The notes beneath the pieces were generated by a model. The model was given only the letters and a program-made list of their open reading frames with translations. It made no database searches and was not told the origin of the DNA. The position numbers and the translations under genes were made by a program. Below, in pieces: positions 7,264-16,684 of a DNA stretch of 64,000 nucleotides. Location of the stretch: the NCBI RefSeq assembly GCF_900605005.1, contig NZ_LR027558.1, forward strand, positions 1-64,000. Reading direction: 5' to 3'. Position 1 is the first letter of the stretch. Each line of letters opens with the position of its first letter. Origin of the DNA: Acidipropionibacterium timonense. Its GTDB lineage: Bacteria; Actinomycetota; Actinomycetes; Propionibacteriales; Propionibacteriaceae.

Positions 7264-9528
7264 TCAGCGCACCTCGTCGGAGACCGTCCGGGCGATGTCG
7301 CGCAGCTGGAGCCACCACTGGTCGCGAGGACGCCGATGCACCGAGTCGACCAGGCCGGGCATGAGGAGCATGTCGCCGGTGCGCACCTGACCGTCCTGGA
7401 GCCCGATGAAGGACGCCCCATCGGTCCCGGCGGCGAGTTCGTCGTCGATGAGGTTGAGCGCCCGGTAGGCGAACCGGGTGGCCAGCAGCCGGTCGAAGGG
7501 GGAGGGGGACCCGCCCTGCTGGATGTGCCCCAGCACCACCTGACGGACGTCGTAGGCCCCCTGCGACTCCTCCTCGAGCACCTTGGCGATGAAGTCGGTC
7601 GTGTAGTTGGCCGACGCCTTCTCGTTGCGCACCGCCAGGAACAGACGCCGGCCGTTGGCGAAGGACTCGCGCAGCCAGTGGACGTCGGCGGCGAGCTTGT
7701 CGAGGCTGATCCCGTCCTCGTTGAGGTAGATCCGCTCGGCCCCCGCCGCGATCCCCGACATCATCGCCAGGTAGCCGCAGTTCTTGCCCATGGTCTCGAC
7801 GACGAAACAGCGCCGTGAGGCGATGCCCGACTCCTTGATCTTGTCCATGGCCTCGACGATGACGTTGAGGGCGGTGTCGGCCCCGATGGACAGCTCCGAG
7901 CCGGGCAGGTTGTTGTCGATGGACGCCGGGATGCACACCGTCGGCATCCGGAAGGCGGGGTAGCGGTCCCGCTCGGTCGTCATGAGATGGACGGCGTCAT
8001 AGGCCGAGTAGCCGCCGATGACGATGAGCCCGTCGACCCGCTGGTCCTCCAGGGCCCGACTCATGGCGTAGAGGTCCGCGGTCGTCGGCACCTCGCGGCG
8101 AGTGCCGAGTTCGGCGCCTCCCTCGCCGGTCCAGCCCTCCACGTCGGACCAGCCCAGCTCGGAGATGTCGGCCCTGGCCAGCCCGACGAAACCGTTGTGG
8201 ATCCCCAGCACGGTGTGCCCGCGCGAGATGGCCAGCCGCGCTGCGGCCCGGGCGGCGGTGTTCATGCCCGGTGCGGGACCGCCGGCGTGCATGATCGCGA
8301 TGCGCCGGTGATCGCGCGGGTCGGTGCCCTCGGTGGACGTGCGGGCCGGCTCGGCGAGCTCGGTGAAGATGGCGTCCATCTCGGTGAACGACCGTCCGCG
8401 CATGCGCATGGCCTCGGTGTACCGGCCGGCCTCGATGAGTCGCGGCACCTCCTGGGTGTCGTGGACCGCTCCCATGAGATCGACCCGGCACACCCGGTTG
8501 CCGCGGGTGCCGATGACCCTCCCCTCGGACTGCGGGGTGGCGGTGAGCACCTCGTGGACGGCGTGGTAGCCCAGCCAGGTCGACGCCCACCGGTCGTAGG
8601 CCGACGGCGTCCCGCCGCGCTGGACGTGCCCCAGGATCGTCACCCGGGCGTCCTCGCCGAGCCGGTCGGTGAGGACCTGGCGGACGTACGCGGAGCTGAT
8701 GGGGTTGCCCTGGCGATCGGTCGCGCCCTCGGCGACGACGACGATGGAGTCGCGGCGTCCGGCCTGACGGCCCCGTCGCAACTCGGCGCACATGAGGTCC
8801 TCCCAGCCCGGCTCGGGCGGGCACTCCGGGACGAGGACGTAGTCGGCGCCACCGGCGATGGCCGACATGAGCGCCAGGTATCCGCAGTGACGCCCCATGA
8901 CCTCGACGACGAAGGACCGCTGGTGGCTGGCGGCGGTCGAGGTGAGGTCGTCGATGGCGTCGACGATGCGGTGCAGGGCGGTGTCCGCGCCGATCGTCAT
9001 GTCCGAGCCGACGAGGTCGTTGTCGATCGACCCGACGAGCCCGGCGATCATGAGGCTGGGGTGGGCGGCGGCGACGTCGGCGTCGAGGTCACCGGTCGCC
9101 ACGAGTTCCTCGAGCAGCCCCGACCACTCGCTGCGCAGGAGGTTGAGCCCGGTGAGCGACCCGTCACCGCCGATGACGACGAGCCGGTCGATGCCGTGCT
9201 CCATGAGGTTGCGCACGGCCTTGAGCCGGCCCGAACGCTCGCGCATGTCCTTGGACCGGAAGGTCCCGATGACGGTGCCGCCGCGGTTGAGGATCGAACC
9301 GACGTCGTCCCACCCGAAGGGGCGGATCCCGTCACCGCCGTCGATCATGCCTTGGTAACCCTCGAAGATGGCGAAGACCTGGGCGCCCACCGACAGGGCC
9401 GAACGCACGACGGCCCGGACCGCGGCGTTCATGCCCTGGGCGTCGCCGCCGCTGGTGAGGATGCCGATGCGCACCCCCGGGGACTGGGGAAGGTCAGGAG
9501 TGATGTCAACCGTCTGCGGAGAAGTCAC
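7264..9528 (-). CDS. pfkA: Two-domain ATP-type 6-phosphofructokinase
   Basis: The 754-residue protein is a tandem duplication of the bacterial PfkA fold, as in eukaryotic enzymes, and would phosphorylate fructose 6-phosphate in glycolysis. The N-terminal half keeps the active site: TSGGDAQG near 25, GGDGS at 120-124 (the glycine form of ATP users) and SIDND at 167-171. The C-terminal half, from about 410, has GGPAPGMN, GGYSA in place of GGDGS, and SIDNN in place of SIDND, so it is probably a non-catalytic allosteric domain. The GTG at 9528 is preceded 6 bases earlier by a CAAGAT -10-like box; a GTG at 9561 is an alternative start. Confidence 0.9.
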   Translation of the reverse strand: MTSPQTVDITPDLPQSPGVRIGILTSGGDAQGMNAAVRAVVRSALSVGAQVFAIFEGYQGMIDGGDGIRPFGWDDVGSILNRGGTVIGTFRSKDMRERSGRLKAVRNLMEHGIDRLVVIGGDGSLTGLNLLRSEWSGLLEELVATGDLDADVAAAHPSLMIAGLVGSIDNDLVGSDMTIGADTALHRIVDAIDDLTSTAASHQRSFVVEVMGRHCGYLALMSAIAGGADYVLVPECPPEPGWEDLMCAELRRGRQAGRRDSIVVVAEGATDRQGNPISSAYVRQVLTDRLGEDARVTILGHVQRGGTPSAYDRWASTWLGYHAVHEVLTATPQSEGRVIGTRGNRVCRVDLMGAVHDTQEVPRLIEAGRYTEAMRMRGRSFTEMDAIFTELAEPARTSTEGTDPRDHRRIAIMHAGGPAPGMNTAARAAARLAISRGHTVLGIHNGFVGLARADISELGWSDVEGWTGEGGAELGTRREVPTTADLYAMSRALEDQRVDGLIVIGGYSAYDAVHLMTTERDRYPAFRMPTVCIPASIDNNLPGSELSIGADTALNVIVEAMDKIKESGIASRRCFVVETMGKNCGYLAMMSGIAAGAERIYLNEDGISLDKLAADVHWLRESFANGRRLFLAVRNEKASANYTTDFIAKVLEEESQGAYDVRQVVLGHIQQGGSPSPFDRLLATRFAYRALNLIDDELAAGTDGASFIGLQDGQVRTGDMLLMPGLVDSVHRRPRDQWWLQLRDIARTVSDEVR

Positions 9529-9608
9529 GGGTCCATCTTGCCGCGACCCGGCTCGGGACACCCCGGCCGTGCCCGAGGAACCCGCCGCGCCTCGACTCGA
9601 CGTCCCCC

Positions 9609-11699
9609 TCAGCTCTCCGGGACGGTCGCCAGGTCGTCGAGCCAGGCGCGGGCCACGGCGTCCGAGGGCATCCGCCAGTCACCACGGGGGCTGAGCGACC
9701 CACCGGCGACGACCTTGGGCCCGTTGGGCAGCGTCGAGCGCTTGAACTGGTTGGCGACGAACCGCTTGAGGAACAGCCGCGTCCACTCGGTGATGGTCGC
9801 CAGGTCGTAGGAGTGCCGGTCCTCGTCGCGGAATCCCGGTGGCCAGGCACCGGTGGCGGCGTCGGCCCAGGCATGGTGGGACAGGTAGACGATGCGACTG
9901 GGCGACATCCCGCGACGCAGCAGGTGGTACAGGGTGAAGTCCTGGAGCTCGTAGGGTCCGATCCTCGCCTGGGTCGACTGGATCTGCTCGCCGGGCCTGG
10001 CCGGGACGAGCTCGGGGGAGATCTCGGTGCCCAGCACCGACTCGAGGACCTCGTCGGTGGCGGCGTTGAACTGCTCTGAGGAGATGCACCAGCGGATGAG
10101 GTGCTGGATGAGCGTCTTGGGCACCCCGGTGTTGACGCCGTAGTGGCTCATCTGGTCACCGACGCCGAAGGTGCACCAACCGAGGGCGAGCTCGGAGAGG
10201 TCGCCGGTGCCCAGGACGATCCCGCCGCGTTGGTTGGCGAGGCGGAAGAGGTAGTCGTAGCGCATTCCGGCCTGGACGTTCTCGAAGGTGACGTCGTAGA
10301 CGGGCTCCCCGTCCCCGGCCGGGTGGCCCATGGCCTTGAGCATGGCGGTGCAGGCCGGACGGATGTCGAGCACCTCGCACGGCACACCGAGGGCCCGACA
10401 CAGGGCCAGGGCGTTGTTCTTCGTGTGATCGGTCGTGGCGAACCCCGGCATGGTGTAGGCGAGGATGTCGCTGCGAGGGCGTCCTGCCTGGTCCATGGCC
10501 TTGGCGGCCACGAGCAGGGCATGGGTGGAGTCGAGCCCGCCCGAGACGCCGATGACGACCTTGGCCCCGCCGATGGCCTCCAGACGGCGTCGCAGCCCGT
10601 AGACCTGGATGTTGTAGGCCTCGTAGCAGTCCTGGGCGAGCAGGTCGGGGTCGGCCGGGACGAAGGGGAAGCGGCTCACCGGGCGTTCCAGACCGATGTC
10701 GGTGCGCGGCGGGTCGAGCTCGAAGTCGACGGTGCGCCAGGCGAGCGGGTCGATGCCCAGGGCCACGGCGTTGTCGTCGAAGGACCCCTGCCGGGTCCGC
10801 TCCTGGCGCAGGGCGACGAGGTCGACGTCGGCGAGCGCGACATTCGGCCCGGTCGCGAACCGCGCCGTGGCGGCCAGCAGGGACCCGTTCTCGTAGATCA
10901 TCGTCTGTCCGTCCCAGGACAGGTCGGTGCTCGACTCGCCGGGACCGGCGGCGGCGTAGACGTACGCCTGGAGGTTCTTGGCCGAGGCGACCTGGCACAG
11001 GTCGTGCCGCTCCCGGGACTTGCCGACGGTGATGGGCGACCCGGAGAGGTTGAGCTCGACGGTCGCCCCGGCCAGCGCCGCCCGGGACCCGGGCGAGACG
11101 GGAACCCAGAGGTCCTCGCACACCTCGACGTGGACGACGAGCCCCGGGATGTCGACGGCCCGGAAGAGCAGGTCGTCACCGAAGGGCACCTCGGTGGGCT
11201 CGGTGCGCGCGTCGGTGGGGCCCGTGCCGGCCGGCAGGTCCAGGGTGATGACGCCGATCCGGTCGCCGGCGTCGGCCCCCGAGGCGAAGTGCCGCTTCTC
11301 GTAGAACTCACGGTAGTTCGGCAGGTACGACTTCGGCACGGCGCCGAGCACCACCCCGCGATGGATGAGGACGGCGCAGTTGTAGAGCCGGTTGGACGCC
11401 CGCAGCGGGGCCCCGACGACGATGACCGGCAGCAGCTCGCGGGACGCCTCGCGGATGGCTCCCAAGGCGGCCAGGACGGCGTCGAGGACGGCGTCCTGGA
11501 GGAGCAGGTCGTCGATCTGGTAGCCGGTGAGGCACAGCTCGGGGAAGACGGCCACCCCCACGCCTCGCTCCGACAGCTGTCGGGCGGTCGCGATGATGCC
11601 CTCGGCATTGCTCATGGGGTCGGCGATGTGGACCGTCGTCGTGCACGCGGCCACCCGCGCGAAACCCTGGTCGTAGCAGGAGTGGAAGTTGCCGTTCAC
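9609..11699 (-). CDS. nadE: Glutamine-dependent NAD+ synthetase
   Basis: This 696-residue enzyme converts nicotinate adenine dinucleotide to NAD+ using ATP and glutamine. The N-terminal nitrilase-type glutaminase domain shows its Glu (PELCLTGY), Lys (PKSYLPNYREF) and Cys (EVCEDLW) triad. The C-terminal synthetase domain has the P-loop GVSGGLDSTHA. Length and architecture match mycobacterial NadE. I chose the GTG at 11699 because the sequence resembles the mycobacterial N-terminus from the following residues (NFHSCYDQGFARVAACT). It ends 80 bases before the phosphofructokinase gene on the same strand. Confidence 0.95.
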   Translation of the reverse strand: MNGNFHSCYDQGFARVAACTTTVHIADPMSNAEGIIATARQLSERGVGVAVFPELCLTGYQIDDLLLQDAVLDAVLAALGAIREASRELLPVIVVGAPLRASNRLYNCAVLIHRGVVLGAVPKSYLPNYREFYEKRHFASGADAGDRIGVITLDLPAGTGPTDARTEPTEVPFGDDLLFRAVDIPGLVVHVEVCEDLWVPVSPGSRAALAGATVELNLSGSPITVGKSRERHDLCQVASAKNLQAYVYAAAGPGESSTDLSWDGQTMIYENGSLLAATARFATGPNVALADVDLVALRQERTRQGSFDDNAVALGIDPLAWRTVDFELDPPRTDIGLERPVSRFPFVPADPDLLAQDCYEAYNIQVYGLRRRLEAIGGAKVVIGVSGGLDSTHALLVAAKAMDQAGRPRSDILAYTMPGFATTDHTKNNALALCRALGVPCEVLDIRPACTAMLKAMGHPAGDGEPVYDVTFENVQAGMRYDYLFRLANQRGGIVLGTGDLSELALGWCTFGVGDQMSHYGVNTGVPKTLIQHLIRWCISSEQFNAATDEVLESVLGTEISPELVPARPGEQIQSTQARIGPYELQDFTLYHLLRRGMSPSRIVYLSHHAWADAATGAWPPGFRDEDRHSYDLATITEWTRLFLKRFVANQFKRSTLPNGPKVVAGGSLSPRGDWRMPSDAVARAWLDDLATVPES

Positions 11700-11773
11700 C
11701 CCGTCAGTCTTGCAGACCCGGCGGCCACGGGGGACCGGTCCGGGCCGCCGCGCAGCGCCCCCGGCCGGGGCCC

Positions 11774-12733
11774 TCAGCCCAGCTCGGCCAGGGTGGGCGG
11801 GTTCGCCCCGGCCCGTGAGACCGTGATCCCGGCGATGCGCGTGCAGCGTTCGAGGACCGCGCGCAGGGTCGCGCCGTCGATGCGACCCAGCTCGTCGCGG
11901 TGCTCGACGCCCAGCAGCCCGGCGCTCCACAGGCCGTCGATGAGCCCGGACATGAAGGAGTCGCCGGCCCCGACGGTGTCGACGACGTTGACGTGAGCGG
12001 CCGGCACCCGCACCTCGAGGCCGTCGCTCGTCATGGCCACGACCCCCTGACCGCCCCGGGTCATGACGACGATCCGCGGTCCCAGGCTGAGCCAGCCGCG
12101 CTGGACCTCCTCCGGGTCGGCGCCCTCACCGAGCCAGGCGAGGTCCTCGTCGGAGGCCTTGACGACGTCGGCCAGCCGGACGCACTCCTCGACGAGGCGG
12201 CGTCCCCGGGCGGGATCGCCGAGCAGGTCGGGACGGATGTTGGGGTCGTAGGTGACGGTGGCGCGATGTCCGGCGGCGCCCAGGGCCGCCAGGACGGCGT
12301 CACGCCCAGGAGCGAGGACCGAGGCGATCGATCCGCTGTGGACGACGACGTGGTCCTGGGTGAGGGCTGCCCGGGGCAGGGCCCACTCGAGGTCGAAGGA
12401 GTACGTGGCCTGCCCGTCGGCGGCCAGCGTGGCGGTCGCGGTCGCGGTCCGCACGGCCTGCCGCGACTGCTCCTGGACGATGACGCCGTCGCGCTCCAGG
12501 TGGGCGTCGATGGCCCCGCCGTGCTCGTCGGTGCCGTACCAGGTGGCCAGCTCGACCCGCCGTCCCAACCGCGCCAGGCCGATGGCGACGTTCATGGGAG
12601 ACCCGCCGGGATGCTCGGCGACGCTCGACCCGTCGACGACGACATCGATGAGGGCCTCGCCGATGACGAGCGCCGAACCGGGCTCACCCTGCGGGGCGGT
12701 GGTCCGGGACTGGGGTGCGGGGGTCTGGGACAT
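11774..12733 (-). CDS. PfkB-family sugar kinase, probable fructokinase
   Basis: The 319-residue protein is a ribokinase/PfkB-family carbohydrate kinase. The N-terminal GEALIDVVVDG, the two-glycine substrate motif HPGGSPMNVAIGLARLG and the C-terminal DTVGAGDSFMSGL with the catalytic aspartate are all present. The motif pattern is closest to fructokinases. AGGAG lies ahead of the ATG at 12733, and a 20-residue hydrophilic tail precedes the fold. It could phosphorylate the fructose released by the GH32 hydrolase encoded near 22 kb, though the two loci are not linked. It is divergent from the L,D-transpeptidase gene. Confidence 0.8.
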   Translation of the reverse strand: MSQTPAPQSRTTAPQGEPGSALVIGEALIDVVVDGSSVAEHPGGSPMNVAIGLARLGRRVELATWYGTDEHGGAIDAHLERDGVIVQEQSRQAVRTATATATLAADGQATYSFDLEWALPRAALTQDHVVVHSGSIASVLAPGRDAVLAALGAAGHRATVTYDPNIRPDLLGDPARGRRLVEECVRLADVVKASDEDLAWLGEGADPEEVQRGWLSLGPRIVVMTRGGQGVVAMTSDGLEVRVPAAHVNVVDTVGAGDSFMSGLIDGLWSAGLLGVEHRDELGRIDGATLRAVLERCTRIAGITVSRAGANPPTLAELG

Positions 12734-12891
12734 GGGAACTCCTGCCGTCGGGGTCGTGGTCCCAGTGTGCCCCGTGTCCACCCGGAGCGGACGAGGCGGG
12801 TCGGAGGCTGCTGCTGGTGCCGTCGCGGGAGTGTCGACCGGCGCGTCGAGTCCCCTCGTGGTGGGCGACCGCATGTCCTAGTGTGGATGAC

Positions 12892-13629
12892 GTGCGTGGT
12901 CCCGCTCGGCTCCGGCGGTCCGGCTCCCGTGCCCTGGCCGTCACGTTGATCCTGCCCCTCGTCGGATGTGCGACGGCGGGGCTGTCGGCCACGCCCTCCT
13001 CCTGTCTCGACGCCGTCCCCGGGGCCGGCGACGCCCGCGCCAGGTCCCTCGTGGGGACCGAGGCCTGCCAGGCGGGGCCGGCCGGTCCTTCCACCGCGGC
13101 CGCAGCGCGTCAGGCGGGGATGGCCGTCGACCCACCCGCCGCCACGGCGTCAGCCCCTGTCGCGGCACCAGGGGGGCCCTCGGTCGCGGCGGTTCCGGCG
13201 GCGTCGCTGGCGGTCGGTGAGCCCTCGAGTGCGGGCCGGGGAACCTACGTGTTGTGGATCAAGGCCGAGAACCACGTCTACCTCGTGCGCTCGGGGCGGG
13301 TGGCGCGTGTCATGGCGACCACCGGTCTGCCGTGGAAGACACCCGTGGGCGACTACAAGGTGCAGTACAAGGAGCGGAAGGCGGCGTCCTTCGAGGACGG
13401 CGTCCACTGGACCCTGCCGTACTTCATCGCCTTCTACCGGCGTCCGGGTGCCAGCGGCGACATCGCCTTCCATCAGATCCCCACCGACCCCCGGGGGGCG
13501 CCGGCCCAGACGGTGGCCTCGCTCGGGCAGCCCGGACTGGCCAGCCACGGCTGCGCCCGCCTGGCTCCGGCCGACGCCCGGGCGGTGTGGGACTTCACCC
13601 GCGAGGGGACGCAGGTGCGGGTCCGCTGA
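12892..13629 (+). CDS. L,D-transpeptidase (YkuD domain) lipoprotein
   Basis: The 245-residue protein has a lipoprotein signal peptide ending in the lipobox LVGC near residue 26, a disordered alanine/proline-rich linker, and a C-terminal YkuD L,D-transpeptidase domain. The catalytic motif SHGCARL lies near residue 222, with the upstream histidine in AFHQIPTD. Such enzymes form 3-3 peptidoglycan crosslinks or anchor proteins to the wall outside the membrane. The GTG at 12892 is supported by a TAGTGT -10 box ending 7 bases before it; the in-frame GTG at 12883 is the alternative. The usual SxGC(I/V)R pattern here reads SHGCAR. Confidence 0.85.
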   Translation: MRGPARLRRSGSRALAVTLILPLVGCATAGLSATPSSCLDAVPGAGDARARSLVGTEACQAGPAGPSTAAAARQAGMAVDPPAATASAPVAAPGGPSVAAVPAASLAVGEPSSAGRGTYVLWIKAENHVYLVRSGRVARVMATTGLPWKTPVGDYKVQYKERKAASFEDGVHWTLPYFIAFYRRPGASGDIAFHQIPTDPRGAPAQTVASLGQPGLASHGCARLAPADARAVWDFTREGTQVRVR

Positions 13630-13693
13630 GCCGGGCAGCCCGCCCCGCGGTCGATCCCGGCGTCGGGAACAGGGTGCGGACATAATGGCCCCC

Positions 13694-14560
13694 ATGGCCA
13701 CCATCGTCTTCTTCCACGCCCATCCCGACGACGAGTCCTCCTCGACCGCCGGGACGATGGCCATGGCGGCGCGGCGCGGGCACCGGGTGGTCCTCGTCAC
13801 CGCCACCGGAGGGGAGTGCGGGGAAACCCCCGACGATCTGCGCCCGGGTGAGTCCGTCGCCGAGCGTCGCGCCGCGGAGCTGCGCCGGGCGGCGTCGGTC
13901 ATCGGCGTCCACCGGGTGGTGGGGCTCGGCTACCGCGACTCCGGCATGACCGGATGGCCGCAGAACCACCTGTCGGGCAGCTTCCTCGACGCCGACCTGG
14001 ACCGGGCCGGGCGCAGCCTGGCCGACGTCCTCGACGAGGAGGACGCCGACGCCCTCGTCGGCTACGACTGGCACGGCAACTACGGCCATCCCGACCACAT
14101 CAAGGTGCACCAGGTCGGGTGGCGGGCAGTCGAACTGGCCGCGCGCCCGCCGAGGGTGCTCGAGGTGACGATGAACCGTGACCACCTCAACCGGGTCATC
14201 GACGCCGTCACCCCCGAGGTCGGTCCGATGCACCTGCCCGACGCCCGCGTCCCCGGTGACGACGGCAACCCCCTGGGCACCCCGGAGGACGAGGTGCGCT
14301 GGGCCGTCGACGTGCAGGACCTGCTCGACGTCAAGCGCACCGCCCTGGCCTGCCATGCCAGCCAGCGCACCGACATCGAGGGGTTCACGTCGCTGCCGCC
14401 GGAGATCTTCCGCCAGACCTTCGGCTGGGAGTTCTTCCGCGAGCCGGGCCTCGAGGGGGCCCTCACCGTCGGCTGGCCCTTCGAGGGCGGTCCGTGGCCC
14501 GGCACGACCTTCCACTGCAGTTGCCTGGGGCACCGTCAGGACGAGGGGTTGGCCTCGTGA
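13694..14560 (+). CDS. PIG-L/LmbE-family N-acetylglucosaminyl deacetylase (mycothiol-type)
   Basis: This 288-residue zinc-dependent deacetylase carries the family metal motif AHPDDESS near residue 10 and the second metal-binding HPDH near 130. In actinobacteria the family includes MshB and Mca of mycothiol metabolism, but the sequence between motifs is not close enough to either for a firm name. A CATAAT -10 box ends 7 bases before the ATG at 13694, which favours that start over the ATG at 13685. The stop overlaps the start of the next gene (GTGA), so they are translationally coupled. Confidence 0.85.
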   Translation: MATIVFFHAHPDDESSSTAGTMAMAARRGHRVVLVTATGGECGETPDDLRPGESVAERRAAELRRAASVIGVHRVVGLGYRDSGMTGWPQNHLSGSFLDADLDRAGRSLADVLDEEDADALVGYDWHGNYGHPDHIKVHQVGWRAVELAARPPRVLEVTMNRDHLNRVIDAVTPEVGPMHLPDARVPGDDGNPLGTPEDEVRWAVDVQDLLDVKRTALACHASQRTDIEGFTSLPPEIFRQTFGWEFFREPGLEGALTVGWPFEGGPWPGTTFHCSCLGHRQDEGLAS

Positions 14561-15129
14561 GCCGCGGTCGACGCCGCCCGCCGCGTCCGGTGGGGCTGGA
14601 CCGGATCACCGGTCACGGCGGGGACGACGTCGCCGGAGCCCATGACAAGGGCGCCGCGCGCCGGTGGAATGACGATCCGGGGGCGGAGTCGGCCCGGGTC
14701 GGACGCGCCGCCGTCGCCCTGGCCTGCGCCGGAGCCGGGATCGGCCTGGTGTGGGGGCTGTCGTGGGTGCTGTGGGCGTTGTCGGGAACGGGCCCCTCCG
14801 TCCCGGTGACCGGGATCCTCGGCGGGGTCCTCGTCGGGATGCTCGCCGGACTGGGGGTGGCCGCCGTGCTGCTCGTCCCGGTGCTCGTGGCCGCCGCCCT
14901 GGGTGGACGCCGTCTGGCCGGGCGGCATCGGGCCCAGCGCCTGTGGGGTGGCGGAGTCGGCCTGCTGGCCGGGTTCCTCGGGCTGTGGGGGGCCGTCCTC
15001 GTCCTGGCCTCCTGGGGGCAGGTGGCCCAGTTCACCTGGCCGGCCTGGGTGCTCGCGGTGGCCGCCGGAGCGCTCGTCACGCCGTGGGTCATCGACGGCC
15101 GGGCGGGGCGGAACTCTCCCCTTCGCTGA
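14557..15129 (+). CDS. Small membrane protein, function unknown
   Basis: The 190-residue product has a hydrophilic Arg-rich N-terminus of about 50 residues followed by about four hydrophobic helices rich in Gly, Val and Leu. I do not recognise a family. The GTG start overlaps the stop of the deacetylase gene by four bases, which supports both the start and co-translation. Confidence 0.7.
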   Translation: MSRGRRRPPRPVGLDRITGHGGDDVAGAHDKGAARRWNDDPGAESARVGRAAVALACAGAGIGLVWGLSWVLWALSGTGPSVPVTGILGGVLVGMLAGLGVAAVLLVPVLVAAALGGRRLAGRHRAQRLWGGGVGLLAGFLGLWGAVLVLASWGQVAQFTWPAWVLAVAAGALVTPWVIDGRAGRNSPLR

Positions 15130-15177
15130 GAGCGTCGCGATGCGCGGAGACGGTGTCGCCTCGCCTAGAGTGGCCCC

Positions 15178-15558
15178 ATGAGTCACACCCCTGCCAGCAC
15201 CGATGTGCCCGCCCTCCTGCGCTGGTCGGCGTGGATCGCCGTGGGATCGGTCGTCGTCCAGGCCGCCATCGCCTCCTTCATGCTCTCGGGGGTGCACCAC
15301 CTGGGTCAGGCCCACGCCGGCTTCGGCTACCTCACCCTGGCCTCGGGCATCGTCGCCGCCGTGGCCGCCGTCCTCTGGAAGCGTCGTGGCGGTCCGGCCG
15401 GGGTCATGGGCCATGCCCTGGGCATGGCCGTGCTGCTCGTCATCCAGTTCGCCCTGGGAGAGATGGGACACCCGGTCAAGTGGGTGCACGTCGCTCTGGG
15501 CGTCGTCATCGTCCTGGGACTCGTCGGACTGCCGATGAGCCTGTCGCGCAAGAAGTGA
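15178..15558 (+). CDS. Small four-helix membrane protein, function unknown
   Basis: The 126-residue protein has about four hydrophobic helices, with conserved-looking His residues in helices 2 and 4 (GVHHLGQAHAG and GHPVKWVHVALG). That pattern recalls small membrane proteins with paired histidines, but I cannot assign a family. A TAGAGT -10 box ends 6 bases before the ATG, which suggests a leaderless mRNA separate from the preceding gene. Confidence 0.7.
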   Translation: MSHTPASTDVPALLRWSAWIAVGSVVVQAAIASFMLSGVHHLGQAHAGFGYLTLASGIVAAVAAVLWKRRGGPAGVMGHALGMAVLLVIQFALGEMGHPVKWVHVALGVVIVLGLVGLPMSLSRKK

Positions 15559-15583
15559 GTCGTCCTTCCGTGGGCACCCGACC

Positions 15584-16639
15584 GTGAGCGCCACCAGACC
15601 GCCCAGGTCGCGCCGTCGGGTGACCTCCTTCGACGTCGCCGAACTGGCCGGGGTCTCCCGCAGCGCGGTGTCGCTCGTCCTCAACGGGCGGGCCGAGGGA
15701 CTCATCTCCGCCGAGAACCAGGAGGCGGTGCGCCGGGCCGCCGCCGAACTGGGCTACCGACCCAACCGTGTCGCCCGCTCCCTGCGTGACAGGTCGACGC
15801 ACACCATCGGGGTGGTCACCGACACCATCGTCTCGGGAGCCTTCGGTGGAGCCATGATCACAGGCGCCGGGGTGCGCGCCGCCCGCGACGACTACCTCCT
15901 GTTCGTCATGGGCACCGAGGGACGCGCCGAGCGGGAGGACGAGGTCATCGGTGCCCTCCAGGCCCGTCAGGTCGACGCCCTCGTCTACGCCGCGGAGGGC
16001 CTGCACTCGTGGACCCCGCCGCAGGCCTTCCGGGACGAGCCGAACATCCTGCTCGACGCCTTCGACCCCACCGGGACGAGCCTGTGCGTCGTCAGCGACG
16101 AGGAGATCGGCGGCTACCGGGCCACCAGGATGCTGCTCGACGCCGACCACCGTCGCATCGCCTATCTCCACGGCACCATCTCTGTCACCGCCACCGGGCG
16201 ACGGATGGTCGGTCACGACCGGGCCATGGCGGAGGCCGGCCTGCGGGCCGAGAAGGTCGAGTGTGGTTGGGAGATCGACCGCGGGCTCGAGGACGGAACC
16301 CGGGTGCTCGACCGGCCCGATCGGGCCGTCGGCGGGCAACCGGTGCGACCCACGGCCGTCCTGTGTGGCAACGACCGGGTGGCCGCCGGGGTGCTGCTGG
16401 CCGCCGCACGGCTCGGGCTGCGAGTGCCGCAGGACGTCTCCGTCGTCGGCTACGACGACGACCCCAACGTCGCCCCCCAGTTGGGGCTGAGCACCGTCTG
16501 CCTGCCGCACCGGGCCATGGGGGAGCGGGCCATGGACCTGCTCCTCGAGCGGCTCGCGGGCAGGACCCACGAGCCCGGTGAGGTGCGTGTCGACTCGCCG
16601 GCGGTCGAGCGGGCCTCGGTCGCCCCGCCGGCACGGTGA
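15584..16639 (+). CDS. LacI-family transcriptional regulator
   Basis: The 351-residue regulator has the N-terminal LacI helix-turn-helix at about residues 12-35 (SFDVAELAGVSRSAVSLVLNG), the hinge-helix region GYRPNRVARSLR near 55, and a periplasmic-binding-protein-like effector domain including TAVLCGNDRVAAGV and VSVVGYDDD. It probably represses sugar genes and responds to a sugar effector. No sugar operon adjoins it; the sucrose operon near 26 kb with a palindromic operator is a candidate distant target. The GTG at 15584 starts 25 bases after the preceding stop. Confidence 0.9.
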   Translation: MSATRPPRSRRRVTSFDVAELAGVSRSAVSLVLNGRAEGLISAENQEAVRRAAAELGYRPNRVARSLRDRSTHTIGVVTDTIVSGAFGGAMITGAGVRAARDDYLLFVMGTEGRAEREDEVIGALQARQVDALVYAAEGLHSWTPPQAFRDEPNILLDAFDPTGTSLCVVSDEEIGGYRATRMLLDADHRRIAYLHGTISVTATGRRMVGHDRAMAEAGLRAEKVECGWEIDRGLEDGTRVLDRPDRAVGGQPVRPTAVLCGNDRVAAGVLLAAARLGLRVPQDVSVVGYDDDPNVAPQLGLSTVCLPHRAMGERAMDLLLERLAGRTHEPGEVRVDSPAVERASVAPPAR

Positions 16640-16684
16640 GATCATCGCCGGCCGTCGAGGTCGGCCTGACGGGAGGAACGCATC

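Noticed and set aside
9561-11930. Longer open-frame starts for phosphofructokinase (9561) and NadE (11930)
   Set aside because: The extra residues are Arg/Pro-rich and unlike the families; better starts exist at 9528 and 11699.
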